Below, in pieces: positions 36,217 to 48,200 of a stretch of DNA of 64,000 nt. The first letter of the stretch is position 1. Each line of letters begins with the position of its first letter. Under the pieces are notes generated by a model. It saw only the letters and a program-made list of their open reading frames with translations. It did not search any database and was not told the origin of the DNA. Location of the stretch: positions 13,818,501-13,882,500 of the forward strand of contig NC_133167.1 of assembly GCF_040802235.1 (NCBI RefSeq), read 5' to 3'. Made by a program: the position numbers and the translations under genes. Source of the DNA: Manis javanica. Lineage: Eukaryota; Chordata; Mammalia; Pholidota; Manidae.

Positions 36217-36371
36217 TTACCTAAAAATGAGAGTTTCATGCTCTGCGATACCATACTTCCCTTTGTGTTCATCAAATAATTTCCTCAGCTCTTCCATGTA
36301 GGTCTGATGCAACTCCTCGATCTGCTCCGGGGTTGGGCGCAGACTCTGATGAACGGGGATTGGGTGGCCAA
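36217..36371 (-). CDS. MOGAT1: MOGAT1 coding exon 6 with stop codon
   Basis: The acceptor is TTTTTTGCAG at 36372-36381. The exon encodes [13 protein letters not shown], then [18 protein letters not shown] and [17 protein letters not shown], followed by TAA at 36219-36217. Residue 287 is His where human and mouse have Arg as I recall, a change that one CpG-type mutation could make. The frame stays open upstream to 36507, but that part is intron 5. Confidence 0.95.
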
Positions 36372-39300
36372 CTGCAAAAAACACAGGGTCCATCAGACAC
36401 AAGAAACCAAAACCACTCCACCACAAACTGCTTCCTCCACTGGATGGCCCTGGAAAGATCTGCCAATCAGGAGCCATCAGGCCTCCCAGCTTCAACCTTT
36501 TCTTCATTTTCTGCAGTGGTCACACCACCCCATTTGATAACAAATAAAACTTGCCTTCTCAGCAGATGCTGGATTGTCGGTACCCTGGTGGTTCTGACTT
36601 TGAGTCAAACGAACTACAGAGCTGACTGCAGCTCTGAGGGAAGAGGACATAGCTGTGGGTGCACACACCCCGCGCTCACCCTCGTACAGCTGCTGACAGC
36701 CAGACCACGGCACCCGGTTATGATAGGCCGCGAAATCTTGAATCATGAGGCATCAACTGTCTACTCTGATTCTTTTTAATGTCATCCTAAAAACTAAAAA
36801 AATAAGTATCTTCACAGCTAAGCATCTATTCTAGAAAAATGCACATAATCAAAAGGATTCCACTGTTTGTAACAGTGGAAAATGAAACCAACCAGAACGC
36901 TCAATAGAAGAAGTAGGAAATAAACCATAGAACATGCATTCAATGAAATTCTAGGCAGTAATTTTTTTTAATGAAGTAATGTGTATGTGTACACATAATA
37001 CATATACAGATGTCTAAAATGTATTAAGTGGGGGAAAAAGTTGTAATTTAATACAGTATACCATTTACAAGAAAAGTTTGTATTTATGGGTGTATTATAA
37101 GCTTTCAGCATACTTTTAAAAGTCTGGAAGGAGAGACTGGTAACCATTACCTCTAGGGAGAGAGGTAGAAATGGGGGAACTTTCACTTTAACTGTATTGT
37201 ATGGATTTTCTACAATGAGAATGCACTTGTGTTACCTGTAATTAAAAATGAACTAATTATTTTTTAACTGGCAGCTTCTATATGTATTTTAAAAGGTGTT
37301 CATATAACAATTTTTATTTTACTTGTTTCAGATTTTTAGAGAATACAAGATACAGCCTTGACATGGGGATCCTGGGTCCTCGCTTCTGACCACTGCGCCC
37401 TCTGCTGGTCCGATGATGCTACTGATGCCAAGAGTTGGAAATGTACAGGGTATTGCATGAGCCCACCACCAGTCGTGGGGCAGCAAACTGCTTCTTACAA
37501 CTGATGAGCTCGGGCATGAGGTCAAGTAGGGCTGTAGGTAGTGAAGTCAAAGGGGAGGAGATTTCCTCTGGTCTACCCTAGGTCACTCCATGCTACATCC
37601 AAGGCTCAGATCCATGTCAGTAACAGAAGGGAGGTCAAAACAAAACAAGCAGTGTTCAGTCACAGAGAAAGAAGGAAGCAATAAATGACATCACTATGGG
37701 AAGTAAGGGGATACAGAGAAGGGAGTGATACACCCCCTCACACACACACATATATAATAAAATGTATTATACATTAAGAAGATATATATCTATGTATATG
37801 TGTGTATAATGTTCTAGTAAGTAGATACAGATACGTACCTCCATACTGTGACATTAATATTCTCAAATTGTTAAGTTTTTAACCAGATATAGACTCAAGA
37901 AGTTCATGTTTTCTTTGATAGCTTGGCTGTCAAATTTACATATAGTATACAGCAGTCCCTTATAATTCAACATAACGACCTAGAAAATAACCGACTTGCT
38001 GTCAGTTCTGGATGGAAATGGGGATGAGGAGAGGCAAATGTGGTGACGGGGCGGAATTGGGAGCTGGTGATGCACAAAAAGCACCAGGCTAAGCCAGGTC
38101 TGGTGCAAACTCCCCAGCAAGAACACTGAGCTAGCAATTAACTTCCTCTCTGGCCTCAACTTTTCACATGTGGGATAAAAGAGAATTTGGTGATCTTAAA
38201 ACTTCCTTCCAGCTCTGAACTTGGTTGTTATTTGAGGAAGAAGTTGAGACACTTAACATGCAAACTGATCCACTTAAAATCTACCAGCACATTGTGGTTT
38301 TATAGAAATAGCTTCTGCTTTCTTAGTGAAATGATCCCAAGGAGAGAGGTCAAATGCAACCATTCAGTATGGGAGTGGGGGACATATAAAGAGACACGAT
38401 GGCCTAAGGAGATGAGGTGTGTTGTTCTCAGCTTGCTTTAATTAGGACTTGTCATTCTGAATTATTAATTGAGTCTTCTTTCCTATGAGCTTTCCTACAA
38501 TTAATTTCAACCCCCGTCTCTTCTTAATAATGGTTTTATGATACTTCCGATGGTTCTTCCAGAGAGCTCAAACATGCCCATATGCATTGAATTTATCATC
38601 ATGTTTCCCTTTAAACTAAGGGACAACATACTTATACTTGCCTTCCTCTTATTTACATGTTGAGAAACCGAGATGCTAGTAGTTCTTAAAATATACACAA
38701 AAAACAGGAAATCATGGTTTAAACTCTGTACTCCCGCCCCTCATTCCTAATCCAGAACTGGATTAAAGAACTAAAAAACCTTTCTCAATTGCTTTTCAGG
38801 GAGAAAGACGGAGGTAACAAAACAAAACCTTGCAAATCTGAGAAGGGTCCCCAGAGCCCTAGAAGACCAAAATTCTCTCTGCGGAGAGATGTTTTATTAT
38901 CAAAGAGAAGAAAACAATGTTTTCAACCTAAGACCAAGTTGCAAACTGCTGCCTAACTTTCTTTCTACACCACAAAGTCAAAAACAGCTGCATCAGGCTG
39001 TTTTTGGAAATAGAACTCCTTGCCCTGGAAAAAAATCAGCCAACATCTACTTGTGGCAGAGTCAGGAAACATAGCTCTTTTTATATTTCGGTGTTGTTTT
39101 TATAGCTGGCACACTCGTTCCATTTTCCAGTTCCATCCAACAATTCAACATTCGTTCTGCATTTATTGCCTTACACAGCAGTCTTGCCCTAATTTCTATG
39201 GTGCTGTGTTGTATTTACCTCAGATGAGGAAGGAGCAGCTTCGGGAACCACTGAATACACAGCTGGAGAAGAGCATGGACATGGGCATTATTTTCTGCTC

Positions 39301-42249
39301 ATCAAGGCAAAGAGCAGATCTTTCACAATAAGAAATCTTTGCTCAATTTTTCTGTAATTATAAAAATTCCATAGAATTTATCTTGCTGATGGTTTTACAA
39401 AGGAATTATTCTCTCTCCAGAATCTACAGAGCTGTACACTGGGAAAGAACGGGCAGAAAGCAGGGTGGTAGGGAGGGTGTAGAGCTGTAACATGGGTGCC
39501 AGATGAAACCTGAGTTCAAGTCAAACCTCTGGCTTATGAGAGAGGCTCAAAATATGCGCAAAGAAAGAATGAGTGAGTGAGTGTGTGACTTATAAATGTT
39601 TATAGATCATTTAATATGTTGTACTGGGTACCATACGAATCCCCTTTAATCTCTACTTTGCATTTAAATGTTCCCCTTCTTTATTTTCCATTTCAGAGAA
39701 TCCCACAGCCTGTTTTTATCCCATCAGAATATAATGACTAGAAACATAATGGATTACTTTTTTCTTCGCGTGGTTGCAAACCAGTTTTATTTAAGTACAT
39801 TCCCTTCTCTATCTTTATATTAAAAAAATTCAAATCTATTAAAAAAATAATACAATAAACACTTGCACATCCCTCCTCAAGACTTACCAGTTTTAAACAT
39901 TTTATAGACACACCCACAATACGTATATGGATATACATACGTATTCCTATTTTTATTTTTGCAGAACCCTTTGACAGGAACGTACAGACATCCATGATCC
40001 AATCATGTTACTCTTTCCTAAATATTTAAATATTATAACAAAGACCACTGTCCTTTATAACAACACCATTATCCTACCCAAGGAGTCTAACCTCTACACA
40101 ATATTATTTTGTACTTAATCCACATGCAAACTTGCTCAGCTGTCCCAATGACATTGTTCTGGCTGCCCCCACCACCCACCAGACCACAACAGCTGTTGGG
40201 TGTCTCTGAATGCTCCATCCACTTGGTCTTTCACGACATTAATATTTTTGAAGAGTCTAGGCCAACCAGTTGTTCTGTACAATGTCCTGCACTCTGAATT
40301 TGTCTGATTATTTCCTCACGATCTGATTCAGATTATCATTTTGGCAACAGTACTCCCAACACAGGGAAATTGAAACACACTTGATAGCTCCCAACAGTCT
40401 CGTCAGAAGCCTTCTGCTCTCCACCAGACTCTCTGTATACCCACCAGACTCCCCTAACCCCTGGGGCTTACAGAGAGCTGGCCCATGTCTCATGTCATCT
40501 GATCCCCAGAATAACACTGAGAGAAGAGAGGACAATTGTAAGAGTCTCCTCTGCAGAGCTGTAAACCTCAGGCTCAGAGACAATAAACGAAACATCCTCA
40601 GTCACTCCAAGTCAGACGCTAAATCCATGTCGCTTCCTTCTGTACACTGGGCTGATGCATAAAAAATGCCTTCCTCACTTCAATACTGATTTCTTTGTGT
40701 GCCTGGTACCCAAGCTTTGGCCACAGCATCAAGGTTGGGCCTACAGATGGAAAAAACCAATTTCTTAATGGCATTATTTGTATTTTTTCCCTTGTTGCCA
40801 TAAGAATAAAAATGAAATAGACACTACCATCATATCCATAATCAGAAGATATGCTTTTTAAGCCGGTGGTAATCTTGAAACTATATAAAAGGTGGGACTG
40901 GAGAACTTTGCATGCCACATGCAAACATAGCTGATAAGCCTATTTGGGTATCCATAATTCAAATAATCTAACTCTGGGAGGAGGAAAGCTCTTTCTTATG
41001 GTAAATGCCAACTAATTAATATAGAAAGAATGCTAGAATTAGAAAACCACAGTTTGCAACCATGATTATATTAACTGATTCAGGCAAAAATTATCCATGG
41101 ATATTAAAACCATCAATACAGTTTGATGAGAACAGGGTAAGTACACAGTCTCTAAGTAATACTATGCCAGGTTCCTTGTTAATGAAGAGGAAAAAAATCT
41201 TTATATTTATAAATATAAAAAAATACATAAATATATAAAGATTTCTATAAATAAATCTTTAAAATGTATCTTTACAGTAGAGAAACCTGGCATGCAACTT
41301 ACCCAAGTGATGAAGTGGGTATCAGAAAAACCAACATCAAGTGCCTCCTGATATGATGTACTGAGGAGGATGTGATACCCCAGCTGTGGGATCCTTGCTG
41401 TTCACGCACAACTGGGACATAATCATGATGAAATGCAACCCAAGTTGAAGAAAATTCTACCAAACAACTGACCTATACTCTTCAAAACTGCTCATGTCAT
41501 AAAGGCAAAGAAAAGCTGGGAAAGTATTTAATCCTTGACCAATTAATCATTAGTAGAGGTGTACCAGGCTGTATCAAATGACAAACCACTTTACTTTAAA
41601 AATAAGAAGTTCAATGCAACCAGGTGATAACTGTAGTCATTTAACTCAACAAAATACATTTCTTTCAACACTGACAACTTATTTCATTGTGCATATGAGT
41701 TACACTTCAACATTTAGTTCCTAAAATCATACAGTTGTCTATATATCCGCCCAAATGGTGATACAGTACTTGGCACATAAGGGATCAAAAATAACTAATC
41801 AATATTATGTTAAAGAAACGAAGCAAAACTGAAGGAACAAAATAGCAGCAGACTCACAGACTCCAAGAAGGGACTAGAGGTCACTAAAGGGGAGGCGTGG
41901 GAGAGGGCGGGTGGGGAGGGAGGGAAATGGGGACTGTGGGGTACCATGATTAGTACACATGGTGTGGGGGTGGGGACGGGGTCACAGGGAAGACAGTATA
42001 GCTCAGAGAAGACAAATAGGGACTCTGTGGCATCTTACTGCACTGATGGACAGTGACTGCAATGGGGTATGGGGGGGAACTCGACAATATGGGTGAATGC
42101 AGTAACCATATTGTTTTTCTTGTGAAACCTTCATAAGAGTGTATATCAATGATACCTTAATTAAAAAAATACATGTTAAAGAAAAATCATGACCTAAAAC
42201 ATGTTGATTGCTTGGGTAAAGAAAAAAAAAACATACATACATATATATA

Positions 42250-42296
<47 letters not shown>

Positions 42297-45200
42297 TGTC
42301 AAAGAAATGTAACCAATTTATCTTAAAACACAATTGTGAGCTCATCTCAGTATTCCTATTACACTGATCTACAGTCTCTTAACTTTCATTTGAGCTAAAT
42401 ATAGCTTTTTAAAATAACGTTGTGTGATCGTATGTAAAATGTAAAACTCTTGTAAACTGACATTAGTAAAACCCCATTCTAATGAAACAGACCTAAAAAC
42501 TTTTGAATGTCATTCAATAGACTACAGATGGTGAAAGTACTCCAGTTTCACCTGAAGTATGTAGTTTGATTAATTCTACAGCATGTGGCTCAGCACTTTC
42601 TCCTTATCAGCCCTCTGGTGCTTTTCCAATCTAAGGACGGAACGGTTCCTCCTTCATTTTATCAACATGGTCTGTCACCTCCCCTCCCCCATCTCAGTTC
42701 TGCCAAACACACAATTAAAAAAAATAAAATCAGCCTATGTTAGAATACATATATGCATATTTGCCAAAACCAAACTGCCAAAATCAAAATGCTTTTGCTA
42801 TAGAAAAGGATGCCTGTGTGAACAGAACACAGTGAAGGCATCTATTATACAGAAATATGATATATTAATACTCTCATGCAAAGGGTTCACCGAAGAATTG
42901 CTGTGTTATAATCTGCTGCTGGAGAGATAGATTCATCACAGAATATTAGAAAATTGACTGCTTAGTTGGATTCTCCCTGTAATTCAGCAGCAGTATTCTT
43001 TTTTTTTAATACTTTGATTTTTTTTAAATTAAGGTATCATTGATATACGTTCTTGGGAAGGTTTCACATGAAAAACATTATGGTTACTACATTCACCCAT
43101 ATTATCAAGTCCCCCACCTTGCCCCGTAGAAGTCACTGTCCATCAGCATGGTAAGATTCAACAGCAGTATTCAAAGTAATCAATTCTCATTCAAATAGAA
43201 AATAAACCCATTTCATAAATAAAATGCCTACTGTAAAAGCAGCTCAAATAACACGTGTGGGATGTGATTATTTTGGGAAGGTCTTACTCACAACCACTTC
43301 TCTTGCATTAGCACCTCAGTTAGTAACAAGCATTGATCCAAGTACTTTCACTTATGCTAAAAAAGCTTTGGTCTGGGATGTACGTACCGACAGTGTGGAT
43401 AGGTTTCCTATAGGGCATTAGGCCAAAATTGTACTGAAAAACTCCTCTGGCGTGGAAGAGGGGCAGAGCAAACCCCATGACATCCCGCAGTTTCTCCTGC
43501 ACAGTTCGAAGCCAGGAGCCTTCAGGGTTGTTAACTTGTTTAAACAGTTCATTTTCACCAAAAGAAAACACAGGGACCAAATAGGCGCTGCAAATAGCAG
43601 AGGGAAAGAATAAGAATTTTCAGTGAAAAGAATCTAAATATTTTATTCTGTCCAGCTCACTTTAGCAACAGATGCACGTTAGCAACGGTACTTCAGCATT
43701 CGGGTGATTTGTAGATTTTACTGTATAGAAAATCAAGATTCCAGGAAGCTTCTTCCTCACCTATAGTTTTAGGCCATAGTTTGTTCATTTGGCTGGAAAC
43801 TTACCCCATGCATATAAAATTTCGTATGGTTTTTGTTTTGCTTTGCTTTTACAGAGAAGTTTAACTGCTGACCACCGCAGCATTGAGCTACCTAGTGGCA
43901 AGGTTTTCTGCCATTCCCCATGAACATGCACATCCACTTTTATTGTACGACTGATGAGGAGGTCTGCCTTTCAGGGCTAGACAAATCACTTTACTTCTTT
44001 GTGTTCATTTAGTAATGCCTCAAGTTCTCTGATCCAGCTCCCCGAAATGGGACACCACTTACCCGTGGGTCAAAGCAATTTTAACAAATCCTTTCCGCTG
44101 GCGGATGAACAGGGTGAATTTCCCAGGGTGGGCATCCAGTGATTCTTCTGCACCCCCAAGGACAATGACTGAAATGTTTCCACCTCCCTCCTTGCTTAGC
44201 ACATGGGAAACACTTTTCTTGGAAACTGAGACTGGCCCTTTGGGAATAAAATAAAAGTTGTAACCAATTATCCTTTCATAAAATTAAAACTTTCATCATA
44301 ATATTCCTTGGTGTCAGTGAATATTTAACAAAATGTCCTATACTGCTTAGATATGGAGCACCTTGCAGGTTCATAATTTTGTCAGAGCCCAATCTTTGGT
44401 AATGGATTCCACTAATAAGGTCTAACATTTTGGCAGGTGTTGGGTAAGGATTCTGAAATGTCGCTTTATCATGGCACTTATTTGGGTAGGTTGTGCACTG
44501 TTCAACTCTCCAGACCCCATGCACATTGCATTCCAAGTAAAAGGTGCCCCCTAGAGTTGTTCAGTGCACAACCTACATAGCTGTGTGTGGTAGCCTTGAT
44601 CAATTACCCTGGTGAATCCTGGCTCAGAACCAAAAAGTATATCCTCCAAGAGATCGCATTGGACCTTCTGAACACACAGCGTCCTGTTTTCAGATACTCT
44701 ATGTGGATTCTTGTTCCCCAAACCCAGATTTATAAAGTAAATGGTTATAAAAACTCAGACATTTGGCAAATAACCTAGTTCACTTGCCAGATTTCTCCAT
44801 GGTTCCAAGATGGCTAGTCTGACCTTGGTAAACTATTAAGATAGTCATATAATTTTCCAGTCTTTGTATCAGGCTTTCCCACATAAAAATAACTAAGTGT
44901 CCCTTTTGATTTTAAGTATACTCTGTACCCTTGGAGCAAAATACCATAAACTCGTGGAGGCAAAGAAAAAAGATGAAAACATAAAACACTCATGACCCAC
45001 ATTTCAGAGATAAGTGCTTTTCAACATCTTATTGTTTCCCCCTCATTCTTGGTTTTATCCATTTTCTTCTAAGTCATAAACGAAAGTGTTCCTCAGGCTT
45101 TATAAAGACACAGCACACCTCATTTCTCAAAGGAGAATGTTATGTTCATTTTACTGTGGGTTCCTATTCCTGGGAGAATGTAAAATCACGCAGGATTCTG

Positions 45201-48200
45201 GATGACCAACCACAATCTTAAAAGAAGCAGCAGAGGGTGGTGGGTGGAGAACACAAGCTTGATGGGTTAGAACTTCCAGTGAGGCTGAGGCGTGGCCGCT
45301 CGGCTGGGGTCCCTGAGTGGGAGCCGGAGGCGCGTACTGCCCCTGGGAAGAGGGCCTCCTCGGTTTCCCGACACCGGCCTCTCCTCCGGCCACTTCTTAG
45401 TTCCCTCTCTAGGCTTCCTTTCTTCACCATCTTTAAATGCTGCTGTGTCTTGGGGCTTGATAAAACCTGCATGTTTGTATCCTTCCAAAATTCACATGTT
45501 GAAACCCTCGTCACCAGTAGGCTGGTATTAGGAGGTGGGGCCTCTAAGGGGTAATCAGGTCACGAGAGTGGAGCCCCCGACGGGATTAGTGTTCTTCTAG
45601 GAGGAAGAAAGCCAGGTGTTCTGTCCCCTGTCCCCCTCGTGAGGACGCAGCAGTGAGACTCGGTCTGCAGACCAGGGAGCGAGAGCTCATCAGACGCCGG
45701 ATCTGCCTGGGTCTTGTACTTTCCAGCCTCCAGAACCATGAGAAATAAATTTCTATTGTTTAAGAGGCCCCGTATACGGTATTCTGTTACAACAGCCCAA
45801 ACTAAGACAGGTTCCTTTATTGTCTCTAGTATCTCCTAACCTTATTCATAGACGGGGACTCAACTACCACTTCTGTGCACTGAGTTCTGCCAAATCCGTC
45901 TCCCAGGAAATCCTCCTGAGGCTCCAGGCCACGTCTCCAGCGGCCCAATGACACGACCTCAACAGTGAGAAGATACCTCCGACTGCGTGTTTCCAAATCC
46001 AATGCACTGAAGTCTCCCTGCAAGTTGCTCCTCTTGCAACATTACCCATAAGGTGGGCAGGACCACCACTTACTCCGTCCCCGACGTCAGAGCAGAGGCT
46101 CCTCCCACATGGTTCCCTCTTGTTAGCAACCACGCCCACTCCCTGCTCTTTCATAAACCCCAAAACCCCTACTGAGCAACTGCTGTGCTAGATGCTGATG
46201 ATCTGATGACAAAATACAGTTGCTACCTTCACGAGGTCACATCAATCATTCAGTCTTGTTGACTCTATCAGTTATTGTTTTTACCAATCTCCTCTTCCGT
46301 TCACCACTTCATCTGCCAATGGTTTAGCCTTTCTTACCTCTCCCTTGACCACTGCCATAGGCCCCTTCCATCATCACTGCCTCTGGGCTCCCCTCATCCA
46401 AGCTATGTCTGAGCAGCTGCCTGGATGATCTTTCTAACGCATAAAACCCGGTCAGGTCCCCTCCTTCCTGAAACGCCTCACAAGATATCCATGGCTCACC
46501 TACAAGATAAAATCTAACGTCCTCTGTGTGAGCAATAAGGCTGTTGTGATGTGGTATCTGCTACTTATCCAGGCTTAATGAGTAGACAGAAAAGAACATG
46601 AGCCTTCAAACATGATGCCCTGTGGATATCAGATGAGTATAGATTCAGCAAAATGGGCCAAGAGGACTGGTTTGGAGGTGGGACTTACAGGGACACACAG
46701 CCACAGAAATCTCTTGGATAAGAATGAGACAGACACCTAAGAGCAAAGGACCTCTGAAACCCTACTGGCATCTTACCATAAGAGGTCTGGTCTATCTGTC
46801 TGTCTGTCTGCTTTCACACCCAGTGAGGCAGGCACACACCAGAAGGGCCGCCTTGGACCAGCAGCTGCCCTAGGAAGCCAGTTCTGGCAGGGATTGAGAC
46901 TCTCTAAACTTTGAGGTAAGGATACCCTAAGCTCCACTGGCTACAAGTCTGGATATTTTTATTTCACTTTAAAGAAATCTCAAGTTAGAGAAAAGGATAA
47001 GGCCTCATGACATCATACACTGGTGACTGAAGACAGGGTGCATCTTAAATGCCACCTCCAGCAAATGGCAGTGGTTGTGGGGGTGTCACACAGAGAAAGG
47101 CTCTATGATAGATTATGTGTAGCTGACATGGTCGCTGAGAGGGGGGTAACCTGCATTTCTTGTGCCATGAATTTGCCACACCTGCTCTCAATTCTACTTA
47201 CACTCACTTGTGGGTATTTAAAGTTTTTAAATTTCCCTTTAATTTTCTTTATTTTATTAAACTCTAACCCAATTATCTGCAAAATTATGAAGTGAGTTTT
47301 TTTCCTCTAAGGTAGTTTGGGTGGGGTGGGGCGCCCTCTAGAGGCCAGATGCAGTGGCAGCCCAGACTGGACTGGACGGCCAGCTCCGGGCTACATGCAC
47401 CAAGGTCCACAGAGACCACAAACCCAGCCAGAGATCCTGGTCCTTTGGTGCTTAGTGATTTCCCACCAAGTATATAATAACAACAGAGACTTGAAGAATT
47501 AATAGGAAGTAATGAAAACCTGGAACACCACCATGGAAAATTCTATCTCTGAATATGCCACTTAATGACCCTGGAAATAACAAATTTTCAAAAAGAGGCT
47601 ACCCACTTTTCTATATATCCAAGAAATGCAAAGACAATAATAGTTACCCTACACAATGGCCATAAACATAAAGTACTTTGTAAGTCACTGTAGTTCACGC
47701 TTAGTAAGTTGGTCAGGTTGGAAAACCAAACAAATTGAACTTTGTGCATTCAAGTGAGGGCTGTTAACAAAAGTTTAGCCCCTTCATACATTCATATAGT
47801 GTCCTTACAGCATTTCAGCTGAATTTTATTCTCATAATTGGTAGAATTGTGGTTTCATTAGTCAAAGGGGCTTCCACTAGTTCAGAGTAGCAGTGTAGAA
47901 TGGACTTTTATTTCTGAGCCAAGTTATATTCAGTCTATGAAGGAAAAGACAGCAGATTGAGTATGTTTAGTTTATACACTGTCATGGGAGGACATCTGCT
48001 GCCTCTAATATTCTTAAAGCATGCCAAGAGCCTGTCCAAAGGTGCAATTTATCACTTATGTGACCCATGATTTTGTTTCTTTCACATCTGGATACAAAAT
48101 GCATTCACTGATTTATTCTTCCATGGAAGTAATATCTGCTGAACATTCTTACACTCCAGGCACCATGCTAAGTACTTGGGGTTAAAACAGAGAAAACAAC

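Larger units (their letters stand above)
36372..43387 (-). other. MOGAT1: MOGAT1 intron 5 (7.0 kb)
   Basis: Donor GTACGT, acceptor TTTTTTGCAG. It holds old L1 3' ends (36795-37255 and 39780-40270), a MIR at about 40490-40615, two young L1 ends (41819 and 42999) and a TA microsatellite. 37260-39770 has only simple CA/TA repeats and no recognisable element. Confidence 0.85.

Noticed and set aside
36272..36507. Extension of the MOGAT1 last exon to an upstream ATG at 36507
   Set aside because: A TTTTTTGCAG acceptor at 36372 in the right phase, and loss of family similarity upstream, show this is intron.
42173..42367. ORFs made of Tyr-Ile repeats here and at 61470-61769
   Set aside because: Translation of TA microsatellites, not genes.
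45280..45420. GC-rich patch in MOGAT1 intron 3 as a possible alternative promoter
   Set aside because: Few CpGs, next to an MLT1 LTR, and no exon-like sequence follows; too weak to call.
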